Positions 25,001 through 36,556 of a stretch of 64,000 nt of DNA are shown here, piece after piece. Each line of letters starts with the position of its first letter. Position 1 is the first letter of the stretch. The translations under genes and the position numbers were made by a program. The DNA lies in assembly GCA_963969495.1 (NCBI GenBank), contig OZ018324.1, positions 154,470,672 through 154,534,671 on the forward strand. Reading direction: 5' to 3'. The notes beneath the pieces are model-generated. The model was not told the DNA's origin and searched no databases. It saw only the letters and a list, made by a program, of their open reading frames with translations. The DNA comes from Ceratothoa steindachneri. Its lineage: Eukaryota > Arthropoda > Malacostraca > Isopoda > Cymothoidae.

Positions 25001-25859
25001 TCATAAATCAGAATAAGTGAGAGCACGCTACTTCGGTCCGCAGACCTTGTTTTTTTCTCCAAACTCTGCTAAAGGATCAGAGAATATTGAGACCATGGTG
25101 TACTGCCCTTCCAAGAAAGCTATTTACTGCTTTTGTTGCAAACTGTTTCCTGATATGAATAACTCACAATAGAATTCTGTAAATATATTCTTCATATGGT
25201 AGGGAATGTATCCTAGAACTGGGAGAGGTCTAGGGGCTCCGCAAGCCTTTTTTCATTTATTAATGGAATTTTAACTTTAGAAATATGAGAGCAAGCGATT
25301 TCCTTACCATGAAGCATACATTTGAAAATTTAGCAAAATAACTGTTTGATACGGTACTATGCTGGTTGTCTTCAGAATTGTCAGATTTGGCGTTTTCAAG
25401 TTAGTGCAGTCAATAATATTATATATATTAAGTCTCACAAAGTTTCATCTGTGCATATTTGTATTTCGTGAGTCAGCTGCCGCTCTCAGAGACGTTGCAT
25501 GAGCTCGGTGCTTCCAACGATGTTAAAACAGCCTTATGACGAATTTATATAAATAAAATATATCAATTTAAAGAATGACGATTATTAAATTGATCCATTT
25601 TATGAAGAATGATTACTTTATTTTGTTTAAGTATTATTAAAAAAAAATAGTAAGGATTCATTAGTAAATATTCAAAATCCGATTTTAAATAATGTACGTT
25701 GTTGACCCACCGGTCACGTCCTTCAACTCTGGTGGCTGTTTATTAACAATAGTAATTAGATTAGGTTTTTGAAAGTTATTTTTCAACTATATTTTATTAT
25801 TTTAATCATTGTTTATTAAAGCAAGAACTCATACCCTTTCATATGAACAAATGGTTAGA
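25001..25859. other. No recognisable gene
   Basis: This is AT-rich sequence between the tandem array and the hAT relic. It may include the 5' noncoding part of that hAT, but I could not find its 5' terminal repeat. Confidence 0.35.
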
Positions 25860-28428
25860 GACAAAAACTCTTAAAGAAAGTTCAGATACTTCAAATCAAA
25901 CAATTGCAAGTAGACTAAGCATTCAATTGTTGCGAATTCTCCATGTTCCACATTGACAATTGGCAGTAATAAAGCTGTCGAGCGCGTTTCTAAGAAAAGA
26001 AAATATGATGATAGTTATTTGAATTTTGGCATTACTAGGACTGAAAACGAGGGAGAGCCAAATGAGCTTTGCGTCGAATGTGTAGTTCTTAATAATACTA
26101 GTCTTTACGCTGCGAAGCTCAGGTGACACCTGGAAACCAAACACTTACAAGTTTCAGTAATTGAATTGAAGAGAAAGATTTTTTTCGATCGTTCGTCAGT
26201 GATAATAATAAAATACTTTTATTGCTTCTTATAAAATTAGCTTCAGGATAGCGCAGCAAGGAGAGGCTCACACTTGGCGAAAATATGATATAACCTAGTG
26301 CAAAAGATTTAGTCAGGTTCATGATTGGTTAAAAATTCGTTAACAACATAGAATCTGTCTCCCTTTCTAATAATACAGTTTCTAGGCGCATTAATTACTT
26401 AGCTAAATATTGTCAAAAAGAACTAATCAGGAGAGTAAAACTAAGTCAAACATATTCTCTTCAAATGGACTAATCTACAGACGTTGCTGGTAAAACAGGA
26501 TGTATATATATATATATATATATACACTCTGGTTGACGGGAATGTAAAGCAGCCTAAATCTTCACTAACCAATGTTTTATAGGAATGAGAATTGAGGAGT
26601 CACGTGTTAGATTCTAATAGAGTAAAAATGAGAATAGGCAACGGCAATTTCAGGGGAAACTAAGAGTGGTATGTTTCTATATTTATTTATAATTTAACGA
26701 GAAAGATATAGAAGTCAAACAAAGAGCAAGGAGAAAATGGGAAATACACAAAATGAGAATAATGAATTTGATTGAATATACTCGTAAATGTAGGTTTAGA
26801 GTAAATATTTAGATAAATTTGAGTTATAAATTATAGAATAATATATTTAATGTATGGATGGATGGACTTGGGAATAGTTTTGGAAACGAGAACACGAGTA
26901 AACTAAAATTGTCAGCGAACATTGGGGGCGAGGAGGGTTAATTCTGATTGGTCGGTTTAAAACACGTCAGACAAGGGTTTGGATTGGTTGAAATATATAT
27001 CGTACAACGTATAGGATAATTATTATCGGACGATACGCAGGGTAAATTTTGTTGGAAATCGTACGAGTTATATATGATTGGAATTGTTGTACATGAATAT
27101 GAATTAATGAAAGTGAGATGAGTATCTCTCAGAAGTGGAATTATACTTTTGTACGAGCTAACAAGGATGTTAGCTGCTACACAGGCCTATTTATGTATAT
27201 TACTTGTATTTGTCCGTTACATATACGATTTTAACATTGAGGAGAACTTGCCTCTGTACAAGCCTTTGCAAACTCATACAAAATGGAAAGATATATTTCA
27301 ATTAGTTGAATCTATTTTTTTGAGGAACATGAAATTTCATGGCAACACTGTTCAAGTATATACGCATATGGCACCGCTGCCACGGTGGGTAAATATTCCG
27401 GCGTTGTTTCGCGGATAAAAAACAAAAACACGTAAATTGTAAGCATTCATTGCATCCTACATCGAGACGCTCTTGCAGTTAAGCAAATGCCTTTTCTTTT
27501 AACTAAAGTGATTGAAGATGTGACACAGATTGTCAACTTTATTAAGACCAGACCACTTAATTCTAGGATTGTTAGCTTATTTTGTGAAGATTTGGCAAAG
27601 ACACACAAAACACTATTGCTATACATATACTGAAGTTTGATAGCTGTCTAAAGGGAGTGTGGGCAAGGTTCTATGAAATGCATGAAGAAATTTAAATGTT
27701 TTTGTCAAGTCATCAACACAAATTAGCACCTAAATTAAAGGATTCATCTTGGTGTCAAAAAATTGGCATATCTTTCAGATATATTCACTTACCTAAATGA
27801 AACAAATGTTTCATTGCAAGTAAATAAAGTTAGGTATTTCGGAGCTCAGAATAAAATTGATGCACTTCAACGCAAACTAAAGCTGTGGCCTGATTGCATT
27901 CTGGAGGGAAAATATGAATGCTATGAACGCCTCTGTGAATACTTACTAACCTACCAGCTCGCTTTTAACGAAGATATAAAAGCTTCCATTTCTCAGCATA
28001 TATTACGCTATGCCTGGCTCAATTGGGAAATACTTTGTTTCCAATACTGATAACTTCCTTTAGATTCAAGACCCGTTTCATGAGTCTTTAAATATAGAAT
28101 CACTGTTTTTAAAAGAAAAAAAAACAGCTCATAGATATTTCAAACAATTCTGAGTTGAAAATTAAATTTAAAAAGACTAAACTATCGGAATTCTGGATAA
28201 TGGCTCATTAAGACTCTTGATATTACAAAGATTTCCAACTATATACTTCTGTGAAAAAACATTCTCTTTGTATACAGCTACATAAATTACTGAGTATTAA
28301 AATTAAATTTATTCTTTTTACGATTGTCTATTTTTTTAAGATTTTACATTTATATAAATAGAGGAATCCGCGAAAAATCTTTGACTTCTCCAAAGGGCTC
28401 CGGAGCAGAGGCAGTTTGAGAAGCCCTG
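25860..28428 (+). pseudogene. ZBED5/SCAND3-like hAT transposase relic
   Basis: A hAT-family transposase is read through many stops. A BED zinc finger lies near 26000-26145 (KRKYDDSYLNFG, CVECVVL, then HLETKHL). The N-terminal core follows (SLSNNTVSRRINYL near 26360, YSLQMD and STDVAGKTG near 26460). After the LTR insertion comes LLVFVRYIYDFNIEE (27200), then LNSRIVSLFCEDLAK, LAYLSDIFTYLNETNVSLQ (27763) and LSEFW (28185). The C-terminal dimerisation region ends with ILQRFPTIYFCE. The 3' terminal repeat (CAGGGCTTCTCAAACT on the minus strand) ends at 28428. The arrangement matches the hAT lineage that gave rise to vertebrate ZBED5-type genes. It is inactive. Confidence 0.85.
26501..27181. mobile_element. 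Solo LTR-like insertion inside the hAT relic
   Basis: About 681 bp begin TGTATATATA and end CTGCTACA, separating two adjoining parts of the hAT transposase frame. CAGG precedes it (26496-26499, plus one base) and CAGG follows it (27182-27185), a plausible 4-bp TSD. The TG...CA ends and lack of coding suit a solo LTR; orientation is not determined. Confidence 0.6.
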
Positions 28429-28439
28429 TCCTAGAATAT

Positions 28440-30560
28440 CCGAACCTAAATCCAACGTAACTCGTCTTCGGAATTTCACACGATGGAAGGAATTGGAAAT
28501 TCGGGTTTCTCGTAGAACAAAAAAAAATATAAAAAAAGAACAAGAAGTTATTGAAAGCCAAGTAAAAGAGTGGAAGAAAATTCTTTCAAGATTGCTTGAT
28601 ATCATTAAATTCATATCAAAACAGAATTTGGCTTTACGAGGTCACCGAGAAGAAATGAATTATGTGAATAACGAGGTGTGTAAAGTCTGGCAGGTATTGG
28701 AGGTTTATAAGTGTGTATTGGAGTTTGTAGGTAGTAGGCCTACTTTTAGTCTTCCAGTCGAGTTTGCTCTAACTCCAAAAGGTTTCTCACAGAGAATACG
28801 GGTCTAGGCTTGTTTCCAGAAGATGCCTTGGTAATCACGGGTAAAGGAAAAGTCCTCGGAAGGAAAGCGGCGATAAGTAGGCTTTATTCTTTGCTTGGGC
28901 CTACCTAAAATTGGAGCAGACGAAATAGTTCGAGTCTTACGCGGCCGTGTGCAAGTTTTCCTGTAATGTTAGGTAGTTGGGGCTAAGTAGGCAGGATTTA
29001 AGGACGAGGAACGGACTAATAAGCTATACTGACAGACGACTTAACTGATTCTCTTTCTATGTTTGTCTCCTCTCTTGGTGCCTTTCTTCGTCTGCGTTTT
29101 TCTAATGTTTAAGTTTAGATATATATAGTCCCCTCACTTCCATGGGGCGTGACTTCTTTTCTTTGACCTGGGCGCGGGGCGCAGCTAATGACAAAAAATA
29201 GGTTCGTCAATTCCTTTGTTGACCGTTGGTCCGAGTTACAAGAGGTACGTGTGTTTAATGAAGCTACATATTTTTCCCAAGTTGGGCCTAGATCCAATAT
29301 CAGAAGCACCGTTTGCATTTCACAGGTCCTCGAAAATCTTAACCGGTCAAAACACATACCACCCTGTATTTTCTCGGTTTGCTCCTGATATCTATTATTG
29401 AGATCGTTTCGTCTGGCAGCTGTTTCCTCCCGTGCGTATATTTGTGAGGCCGCATGGGAACTCTGGCTGTCCGCTTGCTTGTCCCATGCTTCTCTAAATA
29501 AATATACAATTGTCATATAAGTATTTCTCTCTATTTTACATTGATTCACTATTTATTACATGGCATATTATCTCATTAATTAATGCGTGTACCCAATTTC
29601 AGGATTTATTAGGCCCACCGGGCGCTAATTTGTGAGGTTCCTCACTGGGCCTACCTATCCTGCAATTTTGGTGCCACAGGAATACTTTCCTTTGCGATCT
29701 GGGTGCTACAGAACACAGAGCAACGGGAAGTAGAGAACTTTTTTAGTTAGTTTATTTGTTGGATAAATCTGATCGAGTGCTACTTGAACAACTAAGTATC
29801 CAGCTTAGAAACAAGCTTGCTACTTCCTATCTGTCGCCTAATATTCAAAATGAGCTTATAGAAATTTAGGGCGAAAGCGGAAGAACTAAAGTCACCAAGC
29901 AAATAAAAGAAGCCAAGTACTTTTCTATTATATCTGACAGTAGTCCTGATATTGCACATTAGTATCAAATGAGCCAAGTTTCACAATATGTTGTTATCGA
30001 TGGAGATAAAGTGAAAGATGTGGGATTATTTGTCGATTTCATTGAAACAAAAGGTAAAACCGCAGATAATATTTCAACGACGATTTCGGAAAAAAATATA
30101 AAATGACAGAATGGATATTCAAAATTTCAGAGGGCAAGCATATGATAATAATAGGATGATGGCTAGTCAACATACTGGTGTACAGAAACGTATCAATGAA
30201 ATTAATAAAACAAAATATGTTACTTGAATAAATCACTTGCTGAATTTGGGAAGTGGTCTTGCTGCTTCTGTTGCTGTCGTTTCTGTTAACTTTTTTTTTA
30301 ACTGTAGAGCGTTTGTTTAGATTTGTTCAGCAACCCATCAGTGTTATATTCTAATTTCAGTTAATGGGCAAAATGTCAGCGCATAATAGAAACTCAGTGG
30401 AGTGCAAAGGAAGAAGCTGTAAGTGTTGGAAACAAACATTTCTCAAAAAACTCAAGTGCCTTAAAAAAGTTAACCGGTGAAGAAGAAAATAAAAGCTACC
30501 AGGTCATATGCTGGTGTGCTACTTGGTACATTACAATCATTTACTTTCCTGTGTTTCCTT
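28440..30560 (+). pseudogene. ZMYM1-like (TTF-type) hAT transposase relic, split by a solo LTR
   Basis: The upstream part (to about 28672) reads FTRWKELEIRVSRRTK, WKKILSRLLDIIKF and QNLALRGHREEMN, the landmarks of ZMYM1-like hAT proteins. After the LTR the frame resumes at about 29760. SYLSPNIQNELIE, KYFSIISDSSPDI (first catalytic Asp region), VKDVGLFVDFIETKG and NFRGQAYDNNRMM can be read, then NHLLNLGSGLA near 30230. Further on are ECKGRS and GVLLGTLQSFTF near 30520. Several stops and frameshifts make it inactive. It is a different hAT lineage from the relic just upstream. Confidence 0.82.
28673..29722 (-). mobile_element. Solo LTR, family 'GGCACC', copy 1
   Basis: About 1.05 kb interrupt the ZMYM1-like frame. 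On the minus strand it starts near TGTAGCACCCAG/TGTGGCACC and ends near CTTTACACA. Its reverse complement recurs, in pieces, at 46040-49022, including the segments around TGAAATTGGGTAC, GAAACAGCTGCCAGA and GGCGATAAGTAGG. The exact ends are uncertain by about 10-40 bp; a flanking ACGAG/ACGGG pair may be the TSD. A minus-strand frame at 29115-29549 has no recognisable domain. Confidence 0.7.
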
Positions 30561-32063
30561 GGCCTGTAAGGACTAGTTTTTCTAGAAATGAATAAAATAC
30601 GGAATTGCCTCTAAATCAAAAGATTAAATATATAACTGTATTAGATTACACTCACTTTAACGCATCTTGTAATCCTACAAAAATAAAATCGCATCTTGGT
30701 TATGAGAATCTCACCTTAAAGATATACATTTTTTTCTGTAGTCTAGCAAAACTCTTCCTTTCTAACCTCTTTTTCAAGAAGCCTATTTCCACTCGTGTTC
30801 AACGCTCCACATTAACATACCACTTTAGCTATTAGTTCATTATTGCATTGTCCTTATCCGTACCACATTGTTACATATCGATTCCCATTGTTACATACAT
30901 GACTACAATTACTAATCAATACCCAATTGTTACATTAATAAAACAATCACATGCATACTTCATTACCCTAATTCAATTATGACCAAATTGATATTTAAAA
31001 TTCTTTAACTCCGCCATTACTTATCTAAACTTTCACCTAGTCGATTTATCTCATTCTTTACCCAGTGACCCGAATTCAATTCACCCAAGATCATTAAATC
31101 AATTTATAAAAACAACCTTCAATTTCATTCACTGAAAATATTTATTAATTCCCAAATACTATATCCTCAAAGTGAATTTAGAACGTTATTTTATTGTGGA
31201 CTCATGGGCGTTAAATTCTTTTCTTGATGAATAGATCGTAGTGAAGTTACTGGGGTGGCGGATTATAAGAGAACATTTAGGGTGTGGATGAAGACTGAGT
31301 GTGGGTTCGTCCACCGATAAATGCTTGATGAAGTAAAATTAATGAACCTAGGTCAGTTTAAGTCCCTTGTTGATGGAAGAAGTGTATGCGAGCGCGAATC
31401 AAAAGACATCCTTCCTGATGTGATGCTCAGTTGTGAACTTGTGAGCTTGTCCAATGATGAATCTTAATGAACTCAACAGAGTAGACCTAGGTGAGTTTAA
31501 GTCCTTCCTCGGTGGACGGAGAGTATGTGAACGCCAATGGGAAGCGACTTTTCCTGTCTGCTATAATGTGGTATACTGTGTCAACTGGCTCGAAAAGGAG
31601 ATTGCCTATTTATGTGTAAGGAAATTGGGCAGAAACTATTAATTCATTAGTGAGCGGCAGCCTATGCAATCATTTATATGTGCGTCCTCGAGTTAAAGCA
31701 ATTTGTGTATGTCCTTAGGATTGTAGGGGTATTAAATGAAAAATGGGAAAAATAGAGAAGTATCCTACACCCCAACAATCTGAACGTTATTTCTTTATCA
31801 AGGAAGCATGTTTGTTTTGCTAAGTTGTGGAGTGCAAATAGAAACAGAAGGCGACTCTGTATGTTCTTAGGTTCGGTGTGAATTAGGAGAAGGCAGGCAT
31901 ATTTATGGGGGCTCATAGTTTGATAAGCCAATCATCCCCTCGTGTAGAGCCTAAATTCTAGGAGGCTTTGATAAGAAGCGTGGGAAGTGAAATTGATACT
32001 CAGCTGAGCTCGAAATGTTTATTTTTCTAAGCTTTTTGACTAAAGCAAAAGTCTTACATCAGA
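30561..32063. other. No gene; contains an imperfect ~127-bp tandem duplication
   Basis: This is AT-rich. Near 31327-31453 and 31454-31570 two diverged copies share GACCTAGGTSAGTTTAAGTCC and the segment after it. Around 30870-30960 the word ATTGTTACAT occurs several times. No coding signal. Confidence 0.5.
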
Positions 32064-32480
32064 GATGTTAACAGTCTGATACCAGATGCGAGAATGGTTA
32101 AACGGAGGGTTCCCATTCTATTTATATCCTCTGTGTAGTTGGTAAAGTAGCAACTTCCTAGTTGGACATCTCTTACAATGGGATCAGTAATACAAGAGAG
32201 GCAGAGGCAAAGGCTGGTATAAAGTGAGTGGAACTATTGGCTGGTACAAAGGACAAGAGCTATGAATAAATTAAGACCCAATGATAGCAAATTTCACGTG
32301 CCAAGAAGAGCAGGTGGGCTGTTTAAAAGCTGTTTTAATTCTGTTTTTATTGAAACTCAGCGTGTCACAGTAGTTACGCCACTCGCTAACGTTGATGCGG
32401 CGAGGCAGGAAGCCATTCGTAACTCACCTCCACCTACATTCGTTCTTTATTTTTTTCCTTCACCCCTTATCTACAATGGT
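32064..32480 (+). other. Possible decayed LTR with PBS-like 3' flank
   Basis: A candidate LTR runs from TGTTAACAGTCTG (32064) to CTTATCTACA (about 32476), with a TATA-like TCTATTTATATCC near 32117. It is followed by TGGTGCCAGACCCAGG, which looks like a primer-binding site. A related segment (TTCGTTCTTTATTTTT ... CTATCTACA) recurs at about 32720-32773, suggesting a duplicated LTR end. No gag or pol follows. Confidence 0.35.
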
Positions 32481-32919
32481 GCCAGACCCAGGAATTGAGG
32501 GGTGCGCCTTGGACATCGTGTCCAAGCAGCGCTCATCTTCATTTCTTCAAAATACGCGCTGCTTTTAGGGCAGGGGGTAGTGTGGCGAAGAATCCAAGAG
32601 AGTGGTTTAAAAGCTTCGCTTGGATCGGGTTTTTTTGTGTGTTTTTATACTTAGGATGGCGCATTGGATCTGCAACGGTGATCTGGCGACGCAGAAAGCC
32701 CCCGCAACTTCCCTCACGCTTCTTTCGTTCTTTATTTTTAAATTCTTCCTTTTCCTACACACATCTATCTACATGGGTCAGCAAGGAAACGAGATGAAAA
32801 CTCAAGACAAGTCACTGAAATATTATATTTACAAACACCACCACCTAAAGAGATTATACGCACTTAAGAATATTATTTACAATGAACTTAATACTAAACA
32901 CTTACAACCGTTGATAGAG

Positions 32920-33121
32920 GTCTTGCTAGGCAAATGGATAGGGCATTAGTTTTCTAACGTCGCGGTAGCGAGTTCGATCCTAGCATAAACAGGCACAAAC
33001 TTTAGCGAACGTAGAGATCTCACCACCAATTGGTGGAGGTGCTGTGTTCAGCCTTGCCTTGGAGTGGGTAGATCTTACACTTCTCATCATACACATAGCC
33101 AATTACAACGCCGCTTTCTTT
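32920..33121 (+). mobile_element. tRNA-derived SINE-like fragment
   Basis: A-box (TAGGCAAATGGATAGGGC) and B-box (GAGTTCGATCCT) sequences sit about 40 bases apart, and the T-stem is largely pairable, but the acceptor stem does not pair. A nontRNA body follows (CAATTGGTGGAGGTGCTG and on) until the gypsy element interrupts at 33127. This fits a tRNA-derived SINE. The loop suggests an Arg(TCT)-like origin with low certainty. Confidence 0.45.
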
Positions 33122-33126
33122 CCTCT

Positions 33127-33340
33127 TGTTGTACGGATGAAGAAGTCTTGATGCCATTCTCTAGGATTTATTCAACTAAAAAAACATCAACACAGTCTGA
33201 AAACAAAACAGAAATAGTATAAGTAAACATACCCATTCTAATCAGGATAACATGCACAATTAGTTACATGAGGACTATAACGTAGAGTAACCCATCAGGC
33301 AATTATACATATAAAGTTAAATGAAGCTTAGGTCACCACA
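33127..33340 (-). repeat. 3' LTR of the compact gypsy element
   Basis: It is 214 bp and reads TGTGGTGACC...TACAACA on the minus strand. The adjacent polypurine tract (33341-33356; minus AAGGGAGGGGAGAA) ends exactly at the LTR. Confidence 0.9.
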
Positions 33341-33459
33341 TTCTCCCCTCCCTTGAAGAATCAACGTTCCCCATAGCGAAGAGGCTTGCGGCGTTCCCGT
33401 GTAGATCAGCGCAGTTGTTCTGGGCCAGTATGCGCAGGGGTGGAGGATTAATCCCTACG

Positions 33460-34999
33460 TTAGAGATTAGCTGGAGTACCAGATACACGGGCCGGAAGAG
33501 AATCAACCTCCATATCTCCCTCCTTGATTAATATACTCTGATCACCTGCAGCATCGGAAGAATCTAACTCAGATGAATCGGCAGCAGGCATTGGAAAAAT
33601 CTCCACCAAACCAGTCTCTGTAGAAAGATCGATGTTGAGATCATCTTGCCTCTCATTCAATGAGAGGTTACCATCCGGAGCCAAGTCATGCACTGATATA
33701 ATTCATTCGCGTCCATCAGCAAATCTTACATGAGCGTATTTTGAGTTTGCTTCTAACAACTGAACCTCACCAACGAGGGGTTTGTATTTGCTGGCGCGAA
33801 TATGACGTCGTAGTAGGACAGGTCCAGGAACGGATAACCAAGTGGACAGTGGATGGCCACTTGGAAATCGACATTGATACGATAAGAATCTTTCATGTGG
33901 GGAAGCATTTGTGGCTGTGCAGAGCATGGATCTAATTGAATGAAGAGCGTCAGGCAGCACAGTTTTCCATTGACTTTCTTGAAGGTTCTTGGATGCCAGA
34001 GCAAGGGTTATGTGCTTCCAGATTATATCATTATACCTCTCACACTCCCCATTCATTCGAGGATTATAAGGTGTCGTTCGACTAGTGGCGATGCCTAGAT
34101 TGTGCAAGAATTCACGTAGATCATTGGCCATGAACGTGGATCCGCGATCAGAATGCAGGTAGGAAGGCATACCAAATATTGCAAAAATCTGATTTAGACA
34201 ATGGATTTTAGTACAAGTAGTCATGTTCTGCCAGACAAATGCGAATGGAAAACGAAAATCTTCATCCACTACCGTAAGCATATAGCGATTTCTGGAGCTC
34301 GAGGGTAGAAGCCTTTTTTGAAGTTCAAACTAAGACGTTCAAAGGGCTGTGTGGCCTTGATAAAGGGAGTTTGAGGTAGTTTGTAGAACCGAGGCTTCAA
34401 TCGGGCACTCTGAGGGCATTCAAGGCACACCCTTCTCGCATCTTCAACGGAATAAGGAAGATTTCTCACTTGACGAAATGAGTAAATCTCATTGCACAAG
34501 GATGGCAAAGTCGAGCGTAGAGCTCAGATAGTTTCTCGTTATTAAGAGTAGCTCCACCCTGCCACGAGAGAGAGAGTGTGAGCAGGAATGTTGTTTTTAC
34601 CAGGACGGTACATGATATCATAGTTGCAGTGCCCCAACTCGATCCTCCATCGTTGAATTTTATCATTCTTAACTTTTCCAAGCTTATTCGTAAAAAAACC
34701 CATAAAGCTGACAGCCTGTTGGTCCGTAACTAAGGTAAAACGTCGTCCTGTCAAGTAATGAGACCCATCTTTTTAAAGATTCCATAATTGCACATGCCTC
34801 CTTTTCTACTGTAGAGTGATTGCATTCACTAAGTGGGAAGGTGCAGGAGAAAAGGGAAAATGGACGGCCTGCCTAAATCAGAGTAGCAGCAATGACTGCA
34901 TCGGAGACATCGGTCTCAACTAACTAAAGGAATAGTTTCATCAATCGAGCCTTCCCAATCTCTTCTTTGAAATCATCGAAAGCCTTCGATGATCTCAAG
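33460..34999 (-). pseudogene. Gypsy pol remnant: RNase H and integrase
   Basis: From the upstream side, the end of the RT and RNase H read VSDAVIAATLI, STVEKEACAIMESLKRW, FTLVTDQQAVSFM and YRPGKNNIPA. The integrase zinc region reads ELYARLCHPCAMRFTHFV and CLECPQSARLKPR. The integrase core begins with LSLNFKKG, where the usual first Asp is Asn. It continues with YLHSDRGSTF and PYNPRMNGECERYND, which keep the second Asp and the Glu. The C-terminal part (VPGPVLLRRHIRASKY, HVRFADGRE) continues after one frameshift into an acidic tail ending at 33460. Several frameshifts. The enzymes would make and insert element cDNA; this copy cannot. Confidence 0.88.
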
Positions 35000-36326
35000 A
35001 AAGATGTCAGTGGCAACCAGGGGTCTGATTTTGCCAGAGAACTGGGAAAGAGGCAGAGATGACAGCCAGAGTAGAAAACTGAGTGGATGCAGAAGTAGAA
35101 AATGAAGTAGACCCACACACCTTAGCAAAATGTCTCTGCCTATTACACTCATGACGAGTAACGTTTCTTGCAGGGCACTGTCCACGATTGGGACGCGGGC
35201 CACCGCAGAAATAGCATCTGGACTTTGAATTGGCAGCAGCACAGGTCCTATCAGCAGAAAAAGGTAGTTTCAGATGCTGCAGCAGCACAGGTCCCATCAT
35301 CGGTGCGAACAGGCTCGGATGTCACAGCAGCAAGAGACAAGTAAACGGGAAAAGACTCTGAGATCTTCCGAGCAACATCGACTCCCCTAGCTTAATCAAC
35401 AACCGTACTTAGGTCCAAAGCTTGGTTTTCAAGCAATCGTTGTTTGGTTGTATGAGAGAGCAAGCCATTGATGAAAGAATTCCGTATGTAGTCATCCCTA
35501 TTATGGGAAGCAGTAACAGCCATAGGTGGGCGCGATAACGAAAAAAATGTAACACGATAACCGATAAATCGATAACGATAACCTTATCGGCGATAATCGA
35601 TAACTGGCGATAAATTTATCGCCAGATAAGGTGACAACCAATAAACCAATAAATCAAAAATTATAATACAATATTGATTATTTACTATATATAGCGTTAT
35701 TTTATATTACAATAGTAAGAATATTTGAATACTGTTCCTTAGTTTCTTATCTGATGAGGCTCTCCTTCATCTCCTCATAGGTTTTGAGGATCCTCCTCCC
35801 CAGCTCGGACCTACCTATTTCTGCCTCCAAGGCACGCGTGGCTCGCCCCTGTGCTAAACTGAAACCAAAAACTGAAATTATCGATTATCGCTAGTTTGGA
35901 ACCAAAAGTATCGGCAATACCGATGAATCGATAACGCAGGGAAAAAATATTGGATAACCGATGACCCGATATCGTTATCGCGATAACGCTCACTTATGGT
36001 AACAGCCTTGAAGTTACAATGCTTGCTGAGCAGCTGAAGCTCTTGTAGGTACTCGTACATTGTCTCCCTTTTATGTTGCCTAAGAGTAGCTAACAAATGT
36101 CTTGCTAACACTTCACTTTTGGGTTTGATATAGTGTTCTTTGAGAAGATTGTACCCATATACAGTTGGTGAGACAAAATTGATGAATGTATCCAGCTTGT
36201 AGGATTAAGGGTTTCGATGGATTGCAGGAATACCGAAAAAGTTCGATTCCAGTTATTCCATTCTCGTGCAGCAGTAGGCAAGTTGTGAGATACACCCAGG
36301 CGTTCAGATCTCAGGAATTTATCCAT
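35000..36326 (-). pseudogene. Gypsy gag, interrupted by a hAT MITE
   Basis: The gag starts at 36326 (MDKFLRSERLG). A capsid-like part reads NWNRTFSVFLQSIE and LARHLLATLRQHKRE, to KHCNFKAV, where the MITE is inserted. It resumes with NRDDYIRNSFINGL and reaches two cysteine clusters: CYFCGGPRPNRGQCP, then HECNRQRHFAKVC, a CCHC zinc knuckle with an altered first residue. Beyond this the protease is missing and the frame joins the remains of pol near 35030. A frameshift and one stop are visible. Confidence 0.8.
35521..35998. mobile_element. hAT MITE, 478 bp, with 8-bp TSD GTAACAGC
   Basis: The terminal repeats CATAGGTGGGCG and CGCTCACTTATG pair at 10 of 12 positions. GTAACAGC flanks both ends (35513-35520 and 35999-36006). 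Inside each end is a cluster of overlapping palindromic words (TTATCGATAA, CGATAATCGATA, TATCGCGATA). There is no coding. Removing it restores the gag frame. Confidence 0.93.
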
Positions 36327-36343
36327 CTTCAGATCAAATGCAG

Positions 36344-36360
36344 TTTGTTAGTTGAATAAA
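36344..36360 (-). promoter_or_regulatory. Primer-binding region complementary to its own LTR
   Basis: The 17 bases directly inside the 5' LTR (plus strand TTTGTTAGTTGAATAAA) are the exact reverse complement of 36402-36418 within the same LTR, and pair with the 3' LTR copy (33167-33183) with one mismatch. There is no TGG-type tRNA complement here. This suggests priming by the transcript's own 5' region, as known for Tf1/sushi-type elements. Confidence 0.6.
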
Positions 36361-36361
36361 T

Positions 36362-36551
36362 TGTTGTAGGGATGAAGAAGTTTTGGTACATTTTTCTAGG
36401 TTTTATTCAACTAACAAAAAATCAACAGTCTGAAAACAAAAGAGAAATAATAAAAGTAAACATACCCATATGAATAAGGTTAACAATATAATGTAGCGTA
36501 ACCCATCAGGCAATTATACATATAAAGGCACATGAAGCTTAGATCACCACG
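36362..36551 (-). repeat. 5' LTR of the compact gypsy element
   Basis: It is 190 bp. Its last base at the outer end is mutated (CACCACG instead of CACCACA). On the minus strand it has a TATA-like segment (TTTATATGTATAA), an initiator-like TTTTCAGACTG, and TGAATAAAACC as a possible polyadenylation signal. Confidence 0.88.
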
Positions 36552-36556
36552 CCTCT

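Larger units (their letters stand above)
33127..36551 (-). mobile_element. Compact Ty3/gypsy element, LTR to LTR, TSD CCTCT
   Basis: This full boundary set is defined by two LTRs (33127-33340 and 36362-36551), perfect flanking CCTCT at 33122-33126 and 36552-36556, and a polypurine tract next to the 3' LTR. Pol order is RNase H then integrase, as in ordinary Ty3/gypsy. Protease and most of RT are deleted, and a hAT MITE sits in gag, so the copy is inactive. Confidence 0.92.

Noticed and set aside
28620..28660. A GGTGACC sequence next to LTR copy 1, which looked like the shared primer-binding site
   Set aside because: It is inside the ZMYM1-like transposase frame (ALRGHREEM), outside the LTR; the resemblance is coincidental.
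31674..31931. 85-codon minus-strand frame
   Set aside because: No motif or relative in the window, and AT-rich composition typical of chance frames.
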